Origin: Pleurotus djamor
Taxonomy: Eukaryota > Basidiomycota > Agaricomycetes > Agaricales > Pleurotaceae
Direction of reading: 5' to 3'
Assembly: GCA_029747585.1 (NCBI GenBank)
Contig: JAPEVF010000735.1
Location: 1-22,428 of the forward strand
DNA: 22,428 bases
In this document: positions 10,190-20,209 of the stretch, one piece after another
Position numbering within the stretch: the first letter of the stretch is position 1
Layout of the letters: each line of letters opens with the position of its first letter
The notes under the pieces: generated by a model
Databases searched by the model: none
Seen by the model: the letters and a program-made list of their open reading frames with translations, nothing else
Told to the model about the DNA's origin: nothing
Made by a program: the position numbers and the translations under genes

Positions 10190-11416
10190 TTATGGTCTCT
10201 GGTCAGGTCTTGGCTCTGCAAACGGGCGTTAGTTTTTCATAGGAAAGAGGAACCAAGGGGGGTGCTTACGACTCCATTGGACACTGAGAATCAAATTATC
10301 ATAACCCATACCATGAACTTTCTCCATCGCCTTCTGCGCCGCTGCACGATCCTCAAAGCTAACAAACGCGAAACCTTTGCCAGCCCCGGTCTCCCGATCA
10401 CGACCAACATACACCCTAGCCACGCGACCGAAGTTACCGAATAGCTCACGCAAATCGTTTTCTTGTGTATCTTCTGAGACGTTGGTAACGCGAAGGGTTG
10501 GCAGGTCGTCGCGACTGCCACTACCTCTCATTGATTCGCCAGCGCCTCGGCCGGCACCACGCATTGATGGGGGGACGTATTTTCCAGATGTTGAAGCACC
10601 TCCTGCAGCTGGAGGGGGAGCGTTATCGCTGGGCGGCATATCGTCGTCCAGGCCATCTTAGACGAGTGTGCAATTGGGTTAGGGAGCGCAGGAGCAACAC
10701 GAACGACATCACTGCGTACCTCCAGGTTTGAGTCCGCTGAGCGTTTCCTTGTAGGGACATTTTGCGGTAAAATGCTCTCCCGAGCAAAGTCGACAAACAA
10801 CTTTGCCAGCACCAGCAGCCTTGAGCTGCGACTTGACATTTTGTGACGCCGAGGGTTCTGGTTCCGCAGTCTGAAGGGGTTAAGGACCATTTTGCTCAAC
10901 TTTGATGGACTTAGGATAGTTCGCAGCTCACGCACCTTGTTCCCAGCACTAAGCTTGAAGACCAACTCTTCACCAACAGTTGTCGTTGCGCGATCTGGCC
11001 CATCGGGATGCCCCTTCTCCTGCCCAAACTTCGTCCACTTTTTACGCTCAGCAACTTGATGGTCGACGACGGATTTTTGGAGCGTTCGTTTTATGCGACG
11101 TGTGATCTAGGCGACGACGCGGATCAGCAGCATAGAAATATCTGTAGATGGGCTTGCTCACCTTGACCTTCTTCCCCTTCTCATTGGTGACATATTCTAC
11201 CGTCACTCTGATACCATGCTCATCGATGTAATCTTCGACTTTGTTGGGAGCCTCTAGGATTGACGATTCGTGAGTTTGGAGCGAAATTTTTGACCAAGGG
11301 TCAAAATCCACCTAGCTCATCCACATCATCAGCCCAAGAGGTCTTTTGTACACTATTTCAAAATTTGAATCGAGTTCAGTTAATCATGGATGAAATATTT
11401 ACGCGGTGGGTGCCAT
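10190..11416 (-). CDS. TIF35: Eukaryotic translation initiation factor 3 subunit G (one apparent frameshift)
   Basis: Six exons (minus strand): 11403-11416, 11162-11352, 10936-11106, 10720-10870, 10270-10656, 10190-10215; about 312 residues once one base in exon 2 is discounted. The 14-nt first exon reads MAPTA and is spliced to VQKTSWADDVDELGG. The body shows the conserved N-terminal stretch (IDEHGIRVTVEYVTNEKGKK), the basic RRIKRTLQKSVVDHQVAERK segment, a CCHC knuckle (CRLCSGEHFTAKCPYKETL), and a C-terminal RRM with RNP2 (LRVTNV) and RNP1 (KGFAFVSF). eIF3g is part of the eIF3 complex on the 40S subunit, aiding scanning and reinitiation. The frame breaks at 11303-11306, where four T (coding strand) stand in place of the three needed for Gly-Gly-Phe-Asp-Pro. 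A housekeeping gene of this kind should be intact, so a sequencing error is likely. Confidence 0.93.
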
Positions 11417-11682
11417 TTCGTGGGTTTTGGTGACTACAAGAGTTCTTCAACGTTGGGGAAGACTCCGACAAGCAAGCGGACTTCCAAGCGAGGGCGCTTG
11501 TTGTTCGGCGCCCAAACCGGAAGTTCAACTTGTACCAGCCTACTAGTACCAGAGCCTGGAGTCTACTTACCGACAAGTTCCTTTTTCTCGTACCACGGCC
11601 AGAGTTTCTGCTACGAGTTCAACTTTCACCACCGTCAAATTCAATATCCAAATATTCAATCTTCATACTCCTCGATTACTGA
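11386..11682 (+). other. Doubtful open frame with one internal stop, antisense to eIF3g exon 1
   Basis: From an ATG at 11386 the frame runs to a TGA at 11680-11682 with a single internal TGA at 11431-11433. Content after that stop looks moderately protein-like (LQEFFNVGEDSDKQADFQ, then NRKFNLYQPTSTRAWSLL). However, the opposite strand is also open across much of it in two pieces joined by a plausible intron (11548-11571 region, GTAAGT). I cannot name a family for either reading. It may be a gene relic or only chance, and it overlaps the eIF3g start. Confidence 0.2.
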
Positions 11683-12491
11683 CTTTGCAGTCTGAAGGCG
11701 TCTCATCTTTGTGTTCGTCTCATGGTATCGACCACCCTGCACAAAGGCAAAATCTCGTTGATTTGGTTATAATCTTGGCCTGCTCGTCCTATTGTGGCCT
11801 TTTTACCTGGGCTCACAGCTACTTCCCGTCTTTGAGTTTCCATCGTTTGCGACGTACAACACGGCGCGCTACAAGGTTAATTCGGCCTCAACTTGTTCTG
11901 AAAGTTTAGCACCGTCTCTCTAGGACCTTCTATAGGACCTTCTATTATCCTGTTGTGTAACACCTTCTAGAATTTGAGCTTCGATGATTGTGCATGACCG
12001 TCAATTATGGAAAAACTGGCGCTCATCAGACTGTCCACGATCTCGATATCAAGAAGCACAAGCATCGGATGGACCTGGGAGGCGCATTTACCGCGCTCTT
12101 AGCCACCACGCAATACTACGGTCAGGCAACTCTTAAATCAGAGGCTCATCCGAAGGTGAGCGCTCGAATCCACGATCCATCCATATCGCGGCTAAAGTAA
12201 TGACGCGATGCTAGCTCTCTTTCCGAAGAAATGTTGCTTTGTTCCCTCTAATGGACCTCCTGCATGGGTACGAATACCGCTGCCATTCTACCTCACTCAT
12301 ATTCAACTCTGTTATTACCACTAGACATTCGTGTAAAATACACTCCCAGCCCCAGCCCCCATCCAGGAATATCTCAGAAGAACTTCCCTCCGTCCATTGT
12401 TGACAGATGTTTCCATCTCAAAGATGGGATCAGCACCTGCGTCTCTGTATTAAAGACAAGCTAATCGTGTAGCCCGAACAACCCCGCTTTC
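11683..12491. other. Spacer upstream of DUF6534 paralogue B
   Basis: About 800 bp with only short frames lacking recognisable motifs. It must contain the promoter of paralogue B; I see no clear TATA box close to its ATG at 12492. A 12-bp tandem duplication lies at 11921-11944. Confidence 0.5.
11921..11944. repeat. Perfect 12-bp tandem duplication (taggaccttcta)
   Basis: Two exact adjacent copies, with a partial third resemblance (caccttcta) about 20 nt further on. Probably a slippage product in non-coding DNA. Confidence 0.85.
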
Positions 12492-14535
12492 ATGGCTGAT
12501 TCCATCCGCGCTTCCCTCAACGTCAACCTCGGTTCATTGTATTTTGGTAGTCTTGCTGCTGCGGTGTAAGTTTATATACTCGCTATCCGGATATAAACTC
12601 TAAGGCTGTTTCTTCGTAGCCTTTTTGGGATCACGAGCCTGCAGACCTTCATCTACTTCAAGCACAAGAACCCAGATCAGTTGGGTTTTAAAGCCGTGGT
12701 GAGTCGCTCGCCCCCAGCACATCATCGCTTGATGAATATTATTTTCTAGATATGCTTTTTGTGGTAATACAAGGTGAACATCTCGATAGACCCGTCGCTC
12801 ACCCAGTTGAAGGATCCTGGACACCCTACACATGGCATTTATCGCTCACATACAGTATCACTATACGGTGTCCGGGTTCGCAAGTGTCATTGGACTACTC
12901 TTCCCTATCTGGTGACCCCCTTCTTGGCCGTTTTCTACCGTCGGAACTCATGGTATCGAATAGGACTGAGGGCGTGGGTTTCTTACGCCATACATAGTAA
13001 GTGCGCACTCACCAGCCCTCTTACTTGCATGCTGAAAGCCTGAAAGCTGACCCTCGCCCATTTTGCCGCAGATTCACTAGCTCCCTAATTCTCAATAGGC
13101 TATGATTGTGGTCACGGTGAGTTCACACAGTGCCTACGAATTTCCGAGTCAATTAATGTTTCAATACAATATAGTGCATCAGTGATCTTATTGTCCGAGC
13201 GTATGTCTCTGTACGCTCTATCTGATTACGACTCGGGCAAATCATCTGCGTAGCGTATTCTCCCACCGCATCTGGCGGCGTACGTTGATTCAACTTGACC
13301 AAAAATCATCGAAAGAGGGCTTATCGGCCCGTACAGTGAGCAGGAAGAAGGTGCATTATCCTGTGATAATTGTAAGCGCATCTCTTGTCAATGATTTATA
13401 GGTCCTGACGTGGAGACTTTCATCTCGCAGTCTATCTTATCACTTGCATCTCTCGGTGCGCATACGCAGACTTCCAAACCCAAACCAACACTAATTCAAC
13501 AATACTTCAATGGCGTTCGTTAAGCCGGAGGCCTTGGTCGGTGGCCTCAATAAATTTTATATTATGTCTATCTTATCCTCTGTCTCAACTAGGCTGTGCG
13601 ATCCAAATGTAATCGTTCATCGGCATCCGTGAGTTTTGTGAAACCATGCTGAGCTCTGTTCTTCGTTTAGGTTCCTCATCAAATCTCTCATCCAACTATA
13701 TACTCTTGCAGCACGTACCCCTTGATTACAATCTAAACCACTGCTGAATCCCCAGGTACCTAGGACGCGTTCTATATTGGCATGAGTACGGGTGTCGCCG
13801 CAGACTTCTTTATCGCGGCATCTATGGTCTATTTACTGGTTCAGTCCCACACCGGGTTCAAGCAGCAAGTACTTCTGATCTTGGACACTGGTGACCTCCT
13901 CAGTCGCATCATCTAGCACGGACACCCTCGTCAACACCTTGATGGTATACGCCATAAACACTGGTATTGACTCCAGAGCATTTAACCAATCATTCTCACG
14001 TTCTCACGTTCTCGTTTACCCCTCAGGTCTTTTCACAACGTAAGTCCGTCTCGTTCGTCTCTTGAACTCATCTACACCGATGAAACCAGTATCTGCCGGT
14101 TGATGGGCCTGGTCGCAGTCAGTTGTTCCTATCATTACTTCCCTCCCTGTTTCTGACCCATGGACACCTTCAGTATGCGGTGTGGACGGACAAATACANT
14201 TTTTTTCGGGATATACTACATCCTGCCTGAGTGTAAGCCCTTGGACACAACTCATGCACTCACTATCAATTTTATCAGCAGTGTCTCTCAACGCTCTTCT
14301 GGCGACGTTGAACGCACGAGAATCACTTCGCCGACGCTCGAAGAGGACGAATGCCATCCCTCTTGGCCTGTCTATCGGAAGTAGCTCGGGTTCATGCCCT
14401 ACCGACCGCCAAGATTCTACCAATCAATCTGTGAGTACCTTCCTGTTACTATCTGCACCCAAAGTTTTCGTCTCTCACAATACAATCCAGTTTGCCATTC
14501 ACGTCGATAAACAAGTCACCGTCAGCGATATCTGA
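12492..14535 (+). CDS. DUF6534 family seven-helix membrane protein, paralogue B
   Basis: Twenty exons: 12492-12565, 12620-12698, 12750-12763, 12813-12911, 12964-12973, 13099-13116, 13175-13200, 13254-13279, 13316-13371, 13431-13455, 13525-13536, 13593-13608, 13671-13710, 13764-13864, 13917-13963, 14027-14039, 14090-14117, 14174-14232, 14282-14430, 14491-14535; 936 nt without the N, 311 residues. Starts MADSIRASLNVNLGSLYFG. Motifs: LFGITSLQTFIYFK, FLWILDTLHMAF, CISDLIVRAVFSHRIWR, IGMSTGVAADFF, VNTLMVYAINTG, SLNALLATLNARESLRR. Exon 14 ends at a GC donor (GCAAGT). Exon 13 appears to end at GCACGT where paralogue A has GTACGT, so this donor may have decayed. Exon 18 carries the N at 14199. It is nearest to paralogue C. 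Either a working gene with two GC donors or an early pseudogene. Confidence 0.82.
13711..13716 (+). promoter_or_regulatory. Probable GC donor (GCACGT) of intron 13 in paralogue B
   Basis: All three paralogues have a 40-nt exon 13. In B the 40th base is followed by GCACGT, where A has GTACGT and C has GTAGGT. Using the nearby GTACCC one base pair group later breaks the frame with the acceptor at 13763. The donor thus seems to have changed from GT to GC. Confidence 0.5.
13865..13870 (+). promoter_or_regulatory. GC-AG intron donor (GCAAGT) in paralogue B
   Basis: Exon 14 ends TTC-AAG-CA and the intron begins GCAAGT; the acceptor is CTAG at 13916. Only this junction gives the conserved length of 101 nt and keeps the frame into the VNTLMVYAINTG exon. 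The same GC donor occurs in paralogue C. Confidence 0.8.
14199..14199 (+). other. Single N in exon 18 of paralogue B, superfluous base
   Basis: Exon 18 is 58 nt in paralogues A and C but 59 here with the N. Removing it restores Tyr-Ile-Phe-Phe-Gly, the residues found in paralogue C. The N stands beside a run of seven T. Confidence 0.8.
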
Positions 14536-15110
14536 TCTTGCTGGCCCTTGTGCTCAGATCTCAGGCTGCGATGGATGGAAAATTCTTTCTATGTTGGTTC
14601 CTACCATGTTGTTCTGTTTGAGAATGTATCCCCTTGGGACAAATCTCTGAGCTCAACTCAAGCTTCGGAATGTTGAAACATCAATGCATCAATGGCCACA
14701 TCCGAAGAATGAAGCCAAAATTCACACTGACATGGTCGCCGAGTGCGGTTCCTCGATGAGAAAGCACTGCTACAATCAATCACCTGCGCACGATGCTTAG
14801 TGATGCAAGAAAGACTCAAGTTTTTCCTCTCTGATCGGAGAACTCGACGGAACGAGAATGATATAGCAGTGTGAGAAGGCAGATGCGTCTTACTTAGGCA
14901 AGTACAAGCCTTTCTTCTGATCTGAACACGTAACGACTGAACGACTTGATGAGATAGGTATAAGGATAGATAACCGAAGATCCGATAACCGAAGACTGCA
15001 ACTTCAGGACAAAGTGAAGGTGACACGAGTATTCCTTGAGCTCGGCTGAAGTCTCATGAGGACTTCGACTACATCAGCCGTGTCATCTCAGTAATTGTCC
15101 GGGGGTTTCA
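14536..15110. other. Convergent spacer between paralogue B and gene D
   Basis: About 575 bp holding two 3' ends. Contents: a 12-bp direct repeat (gataaccgaaga at 14969-14980 and 14984-14995) and the hairpin at 15018-15088. A 122-codon minus-strand frame at 14658-15026 shows no family features and is not counted as a gene. Confidence 0.55.
15018..15088. other. Long imperfect hairpin in the convergent spacer
   Basis: Nested inverted repeats: aggtgacacg (15018-15027) pairs with cgtgtcatct (15079-15088) with one mismatch; cggctga (15043-15049) pairs exactly with tcagccg (15074-15080); gaagtc (15048-15053) can pair with gacttc (15061-15066) around a 7-nt loop. A 15-nt bulge interrupts the left arm. 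It begins 23 nt after the stop codon of gene D on its strand, so it would lie in that 3' untranslated region and in the antisense tail of paralogue B. Confidence 0.6.
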
Positions 15111-16705
15111 TTAGGTTGGGTTGCGTACCGACGTCATGGCCATTTCATGTCCATCCGTGTGCGCGATTTCGGTCGTTGTCTCTATAGTAATCGTGGGTTT
15201 GGGGTGTTCGAAGGGACTATGCTTGGTATCACTCAGATCACTGAGCATAGTCGGTTGAGCCTGTGATCGTGTAATGTCTATCACCAACCGCTTCTGATTG
15301 AGATATGATCGCGAATTGAGGGTAGACAGGAGCCATGTGGAATACCTGAGACGAGTGGCGAGATCAGAGAGCGACAGAAATCGGAGGACACAGGGTACTC
15401 ACAATCGCCCCCGATTCATGAAGCTGGTGATGGATTTAGAGATTAAATGCGAACTGGCCGTTCTCAGGTGTGCGTACTTACAAAAAGAGATGATATCCCG
15501 TGAGTGGCGATTTGAGCCAAAGGATGAGCTGGATAATGGCCCATATAGAAGTTACTAAACCCGTCTCAACAGTGAATTTGATGATCTTGTTCATGGTGGT
15601 CAGAGTTGGCTTGAACGAAGATCCGCTTCGCGCCCTCATTAACTAAGGATGGTTGGTTAAAATGGTCATCGTATGTCATCACGCTGAGAATTTAGGCGTA
15701 CGATTATCAACATAGACCCGGTAATCATGAGATCGCAAGCCAGGCTGCTGCAAAGCCAGAGCTGAAGGAGATTTAGACAATGATTACGTGGTATAGAGGC
15801 CAAACTTACATCAAGGTATACCTTCGCGTCCAGCAGGGCTAGATAGGTGAACCCAGCCGCAAGGACCTGGTCTGCATGAGTGACATCCGACAGACCGAAG
15901 CATGGGAGAAAAGGTACGTACACGAGCGTCAAGGTATATGGTCATGGTACATTGAAGAAATGAGAGCTGCGCAATGTTATATTTACTTGTTGGGAGTCAT
16001 GACGGGACACATACCAAAGATATGATACCAAGAAGCCAAGGGTTACCAATGAGCTGATAGGTTCTCCATGCGAAGAAGAGCTGTGTGGTTGAACCAACTT
16101 TTACAGATAGTGATGTCCATTAGCTTTTATTATGCTAACGGTGAATAAAAGCAACTTACTGATGCCGCTGATAGGCGGGAAACCAGCCCAAGAACGATCA
16201 ATAAGGAAGAAGCCACGAAGAAGGTCTCCCCAATGAACTCCAAACTGGCTCCATGCCGATGCAGCGCTCAAGGCAGTGAAAGCGGCAGATAGCAGGAACG
16301 AAAACCAAGCTAGCAATTCCACCGTAAGGATTGTATAAAGATAAACCAGCTTACTCACCCACAATACGAGTGTAGACGGAGTCTTTCGGAAAGTTGACGT
16401 GGTACCAAACTATATATGAGGGCGTGAGCGAAGTGACGCTGCGATAACGAGGGGTCGATGACGGACACATCTGAACGATGAGCATGCCGAAAATTAGAGT
16501 CCCAAACATGTAACCAAGAACCTAGGCAGCCCGGATATGTTTGGTTAAGATAGCGCAGACATTGTCAGAATCATACAACAATACCAATGGGCCCATTCTA
16601 GAAGATAATGGGAGGTAAGGATGTATGTCTGTGCTCGCTCCAGGAGGGAAGCACTCACATGTCTTTTTTCGAAAGAAATTCAGGAATAGCATGGGTTAAC
16701 GCCAT
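15111..16705 (-). CDS. DUF6534 family membrane protein, subtype D
   Basis: Twelve exons (minus strand): 16659-16705, 16585-16597, 16467-16521, 16359-16409, 16160-16309, 16015-16097, 15922-15966, 15810-15866, 15702-15761, 15482-15642, 15403-15423, 15111-15345; 978 nt, 325 residues. Reads MALTHAIPEF, then IMGPLVLGYMFGTLIFGMLI (helix 1), WYHVNFPKDSVYTRIV, a second helix pair, PPISGIIGSTTQLFFAWRTY, ACDLMITGSMLII, RARSGSSFKPTL, KFTVETGLVTSIWAI, and the closing YSTWLLSTLNSRSYL. This is the usual arrangement of the larger DUF6534 family, in which the last motif follows helix 7; a 60-residue hydrophilic Ser/Thr-rich tail follows. It differs from paralogues A-C in exon structure and motif detail. Convergent with paralogue B and divergent from the MFS gene. 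The 15866 acceptor has a close alternative at 15871 with donor 15923. Confidence 0.85.
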
Positions 16706-17457
16706 TGCGATGCTCAATTTTTGAGGTTCAAGCGGACAAGTGTTTTAAAGCCTCTCATAGCGTAGACTCTATATGGTCTTGAAGTGGATAGACCGATAAA
16801 CAAGAGTGATGTGTTTGAAGGTGTCATGAATCGATCAATCTCCTTATCGAGACCAGTCAATCAAGTTCAATGTTCGAACCTCATCGAGTCTGGATTTGGT
16901 GTAGCGGCGACCTGGTCAGAGAAAGCCAGCGAGGCCTTGGATCATGATGGTAGTGGGAGGGAAACAGCTTAAAACCCCGATCAGTGAGACCCTGGCGCTG
17001 TTCAGATTGATGGTTCGCATCGGTGAGATAACAACATGCCATATCAGCGCCCACCAAGGCCCACCACCACGACGGCACCCACTCATCCTATCACACCGAC
17101 ATCATACCGTGGACCCTCCCTATCCGAGAAGCTGGTAGAATCGAACTTCAACTGCGCTTGGCCTGATGTATCTTCTTCTCGGAATCCTGATCTTTTCACA
17201 TCCAGGTTATTTTGCGCCGCTCAACCATGCGCTTCGTTATCTACGGCGACTCTAATACTTGCCCGATACACCAGCTCGCTGATACCTGGACTTTGGCTTC
17301 TATCATTGATGACCTTAGACTTGATTTGTCCATTTCAGCTTCAAGCCAGGCTATGATCAGTGATAACAGTATATAGCCGGTTTGGATCACATTCTGTTCG
17401 CCGTCAGCTCAGAGGCCGTTGTTATTCAACATCTCTCACCACAGGCAGACTAAAGCC
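16706..17457. promoter_or_regulatory. Bidirectional promoter region between gene D and the MFS transporter
   Basis: About 750 bp lie between two divergent start codons, so both promoters are here. A TATA-like tatatag at 17370-17376 stands 82 nt before the MFS start. Short open frames on both strands have no recognisable content. I see no repeat. Confidence 0.5.
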
Positions 17458-19286
17458 ATGGAATCTTCCCCCGAAGTCTCTAAGGTTTCGTCTACCCGCG
17501 TTGACGAAGAGAAAGCCAGCATGTCTGATCACACTGACACGGTGTTGGTCAACAACGTCTTGTCTACATCCTCAACCAAGTATCGTGTTGACGGAGGCCT
17601 CAGGGCTTGGTCGGCCCTTGCTGGGGGGTATGGACTTTTCCCTTCTGTCTTTTTCTGTCTTTTTGACTTTCATCTCAAGGTTACTTGTTACCACTGTGAC
17701 CTTTGGCTACGCGAACGCTTTTGGAGTTTATCAAGACATTTACACTCGCTCACACGCGGCTTCAGCGTCGAACGTCAGCTGGGTTGGGTCTACACAACTC
17801 TTCCTGCTCTTCACCGTTGGTCTTCCTGCTGGGAGGCTCCTCGACAAAGGATACTTCCGGCACACGATCCTCGCAGGTTCAATTATCTATGTTTTCTCGT
17901 GAGATACTCCTCCCTCCCGCTTAAGACATTCGTACTCACCTATACCGACCTCAGGCTCTTCATGGTATCCCTCACCCACCCGGACAAGTACTACCAGATC
18001 TACCTTGCTCAGGGGCTTGGTCTAGGGATAGGGTCTGGGTTGCTCTATGTTCCAGCCGTAGCTGTCCAAGGGCACCATTGGCAGAAACACAGATCCTTTG
18101 CTATGTCTGTCGTCGTCACAGGTGGGTTATTTCCAAAAATATCGCCGTGCCGCTCAATGTAACGCCTCCATAGGTTCCTCGATAGGAGGCATCGCTTTCC
18201 CCATCATGCTTAATCAATTGTTCAAGAGCTCCGTTGGGTTCGCTTCTGGCGTCCGTGCTTCAGCATATGTCTGCCTTGGCGTGCTTGTGATTGCCAACAT
18301 GCTTCTCAACGACAATCCATCTGAGGAGGAAGAAGAACGAGCCGAGAAACCGTCATTGAAGGAGATCTTCACCGATGTCCCCTTCATGATCCTGATTCTG
18401 GGGTACATTTTCTACCTTTGCTTGAGATGAGATGAGAGCACTGACGATGCTGCATGAACAGTGTCCCATTCGTCACCACGGGGATATTTTTCCCATGTAC
18501 GCACTTTCTCTACCCACCGCGACCAAAGCCCTAACCTGTCCCAAACTAGATTTCTATCTCCAACTCTTCTCGATTCTACACGGCGTCGAGCCCAACATTG
18601 CGTTCTACACAGTGCGTCCAACTTCTGCTCCATAACTCTTCACTATTGATAGTGATATCCATCTGTAGCTCGCGGTGATGAACGCCGCGGGGATCATTGG
18701 ACGAATGGTTCCAGGAACCCTCGCAGACTATTATGGACCGTTCAATGTCGTTCTCCCAGGTATCTTCATCAGCGTCATCCTCATCTTTTCTCTTCTTGCC
18801 GTCAAAACGGTCGCGGGATCGATGATCTTTGCGGTCTTGTATGGCCTATCTTCGGGCACCTGTGAGTTTCTCGGCTTTCTCTTGCAGTCAATTAACGTTT
18901 ATATAATCCCCACAATATCAGTCTTCACGCTATGCGCCCCCTGCGCTGCTGCCTTGGTACGGAAAAAGAATGAACTTGGGTGAGTTACTCTTATCTAACG
19001 CTTCGTAAACCTCACCTGATCACTGCAATAAGGATTCGCTTTGGTATATGTTTCTTCACAACTGGCTTCGGTGCTCTCATCGGTACGCCTATCGACGGAG
19101 CGCTCCTTGGCCACACATTCCCGTGGTTGAGGCCAATCGTTTTCAGTGGTGTAAGTCCAGAAACCGACGCCATTGTCCACTTTATTCTGATCGCGTTGGC
19201 TATAGATTTCCGTTACTATTGGCTTTGTGTGTGTCGCCGTCGCTCGTCAGATGCTCGCGAAGCGACATGGAACGCAGTTTGTTTGA
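17458..19286 (+). CDS. Major facilitator superfamily transporter, monocarboxylate-transporter-like
   Basis: Ten exons: 17458-17627, 17680-17898, 17955-18121, 18174-18402, 18462-18496, 18550-18611, 18669-18861, 18922-18979, 19033-19150, 19206-19286; 1332 nt, 443 residues. The cytosolic N-terminus (about 50 residues) ends in DGGLRAWSALAGG, the usual entry to helix 1 in fungal MCT-like proteins. Then TFGYANAFGVYQDIY, a helix with SWVGSTQLFLLFTVG, GRLLDKGYFRH in the first loop, LAQGLGLGIGSGLLYVPAV, the GSSIGGIAFPIMLNQ segment, an acidic central loop (SEEEEERAEK), FYLQLFSILHG, AAGIIGRMVPGTLADYYGP as the second-half loop, and a final helix ending QFV. Twelve spans are expected. Relatives include fungal riboflavin and carboxylate carriers of the plasma membrane; the substrate cannot be told from sequence. 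An AATAAA lies 55 nt after the stop. Confidence 0.92.
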
Positions 19287-20164
19287 ACTTGGTTTGAACG
19301 TCATGGATTCTTCTCACCGTTGTCGAGATGCCTGATTTTACAATAAAATGTAGTAGTCCCCTGTCTTTAAATGAATGAACTGGACTTTAGACGAATTACG
19401 CTGGGTTTTTGAGCCGTCCCTATCAAGTCCCTATTCCATGTCCAAGAAGAGCGCTTTTGGATGGGAAAATCCGGGCCGATCACGGGCGTCACTATTTTTC
19501 ATTGGTTGAACTGTCGCGCTATCTCATCTGTTTCTCCCACTGTCCCTCGGCAACAAGTTTCTGTCCTTGGCTCTGGTGGGAACAAAGGATAGATGCAACN
19601 TGGGAGCGGGTATCTCCAGACAAATTTTCATTGGAACACTGATATCAGCGTGGCCCTACAACGCTCTCAAGTGTCTTCTGACTCTGGCTTTGGCAGTGAA
19701 ATCAGACTTACTCATTGCTGTCATTGGTCCATGCTCGATCTGATCTATCATTATCATCTCCGAATTGCGCACTCTACTGATATTCGTGCTCTTAAGGTGA
19801 TCACACGGTCTTTGCGCGCCCTCGAAATGACGGGAAGGGGTATCAGAAGCCAGAACACGGAAAACTCCCCAAGCAGCTGCGTTGATAAAGTCTTTGGGCA
19901 TCCCATGCTGCTCACTTGGCCCGGGGGGACTACACAAAGCTGCTGTTCATCTATCATATGATGGATCAGAATTGCGACATCTCTGTGCCTCGACACAGGC
20001 AAGACACAGGAATGAATCATCGTCTACGATGGAGACTGAGGAAACATCTCACCGCCTCGTACGCTTTGGGCGTACTTGGTTCCTCGAGAAACCTTCGATC
20101 AATCTCGAATTCCTGATGTGAACATCATCACATTAGTCACCGACTGCTTAGCTACCTTGCTGAC
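19287..20164. other. Spacer between the MFS gene and paralogue C
   Basis: Nearly 900 bp. It contains the 3' end of the MFS gene, a single N at 19600 and the promoter of paralogue C. A minus-strand frame at 19656-19937 and several plus-strand frames around 19593-20116 have no recognisable domains or splice support. Confidence 0.5.
19342..19347 (+). terminator. Polyadenylation signal of the MFS gene
   Basis: A perfect AATAAA 55 nt after the stop codon, in AT-rich sequence. Confidence 0.55.
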
Positions 20165-20172
20165 TATAAAAG
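20165..20172 (+). promoter_or_regulatory. TATA box of DUF6534 paralogue C
   Basis: A consensus TATAAAAG 38-45 nt upstream of the ATG at 20210, implying a very short leader or a slightly downstream start; the strongest core promoter match in the window. Confidence 0.6.
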
Positions 20173-20209
20173 TCTCACTTCATGGACCGTTTCCAACCAG
20201 TTCACCACA

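Noticed and set aside
10528..10965. 145-codon minus-strand frame as a separate gene
   Set aside because: It is a read-through of eIF3g exons 3-5 and their introns; splicing at consensus sites restores the eIF3g frame.
16310..16358. Hydrophobic sequence in the intron between exons 4 and 5 of gene D as coding
   Set aside because: The frame is open with exon 5 but not with exon 4. Splicing out this 49-nt GTGAGT...CTAG intron gives a junction that fits helix 2 of the family.
19593..20116. Overlapping plus- and minus-strand frames upstream of paralogue C
   Set aside because: No recognisable motif, mutually overlapping on both strands, and partly interrupted by the N at 19600.
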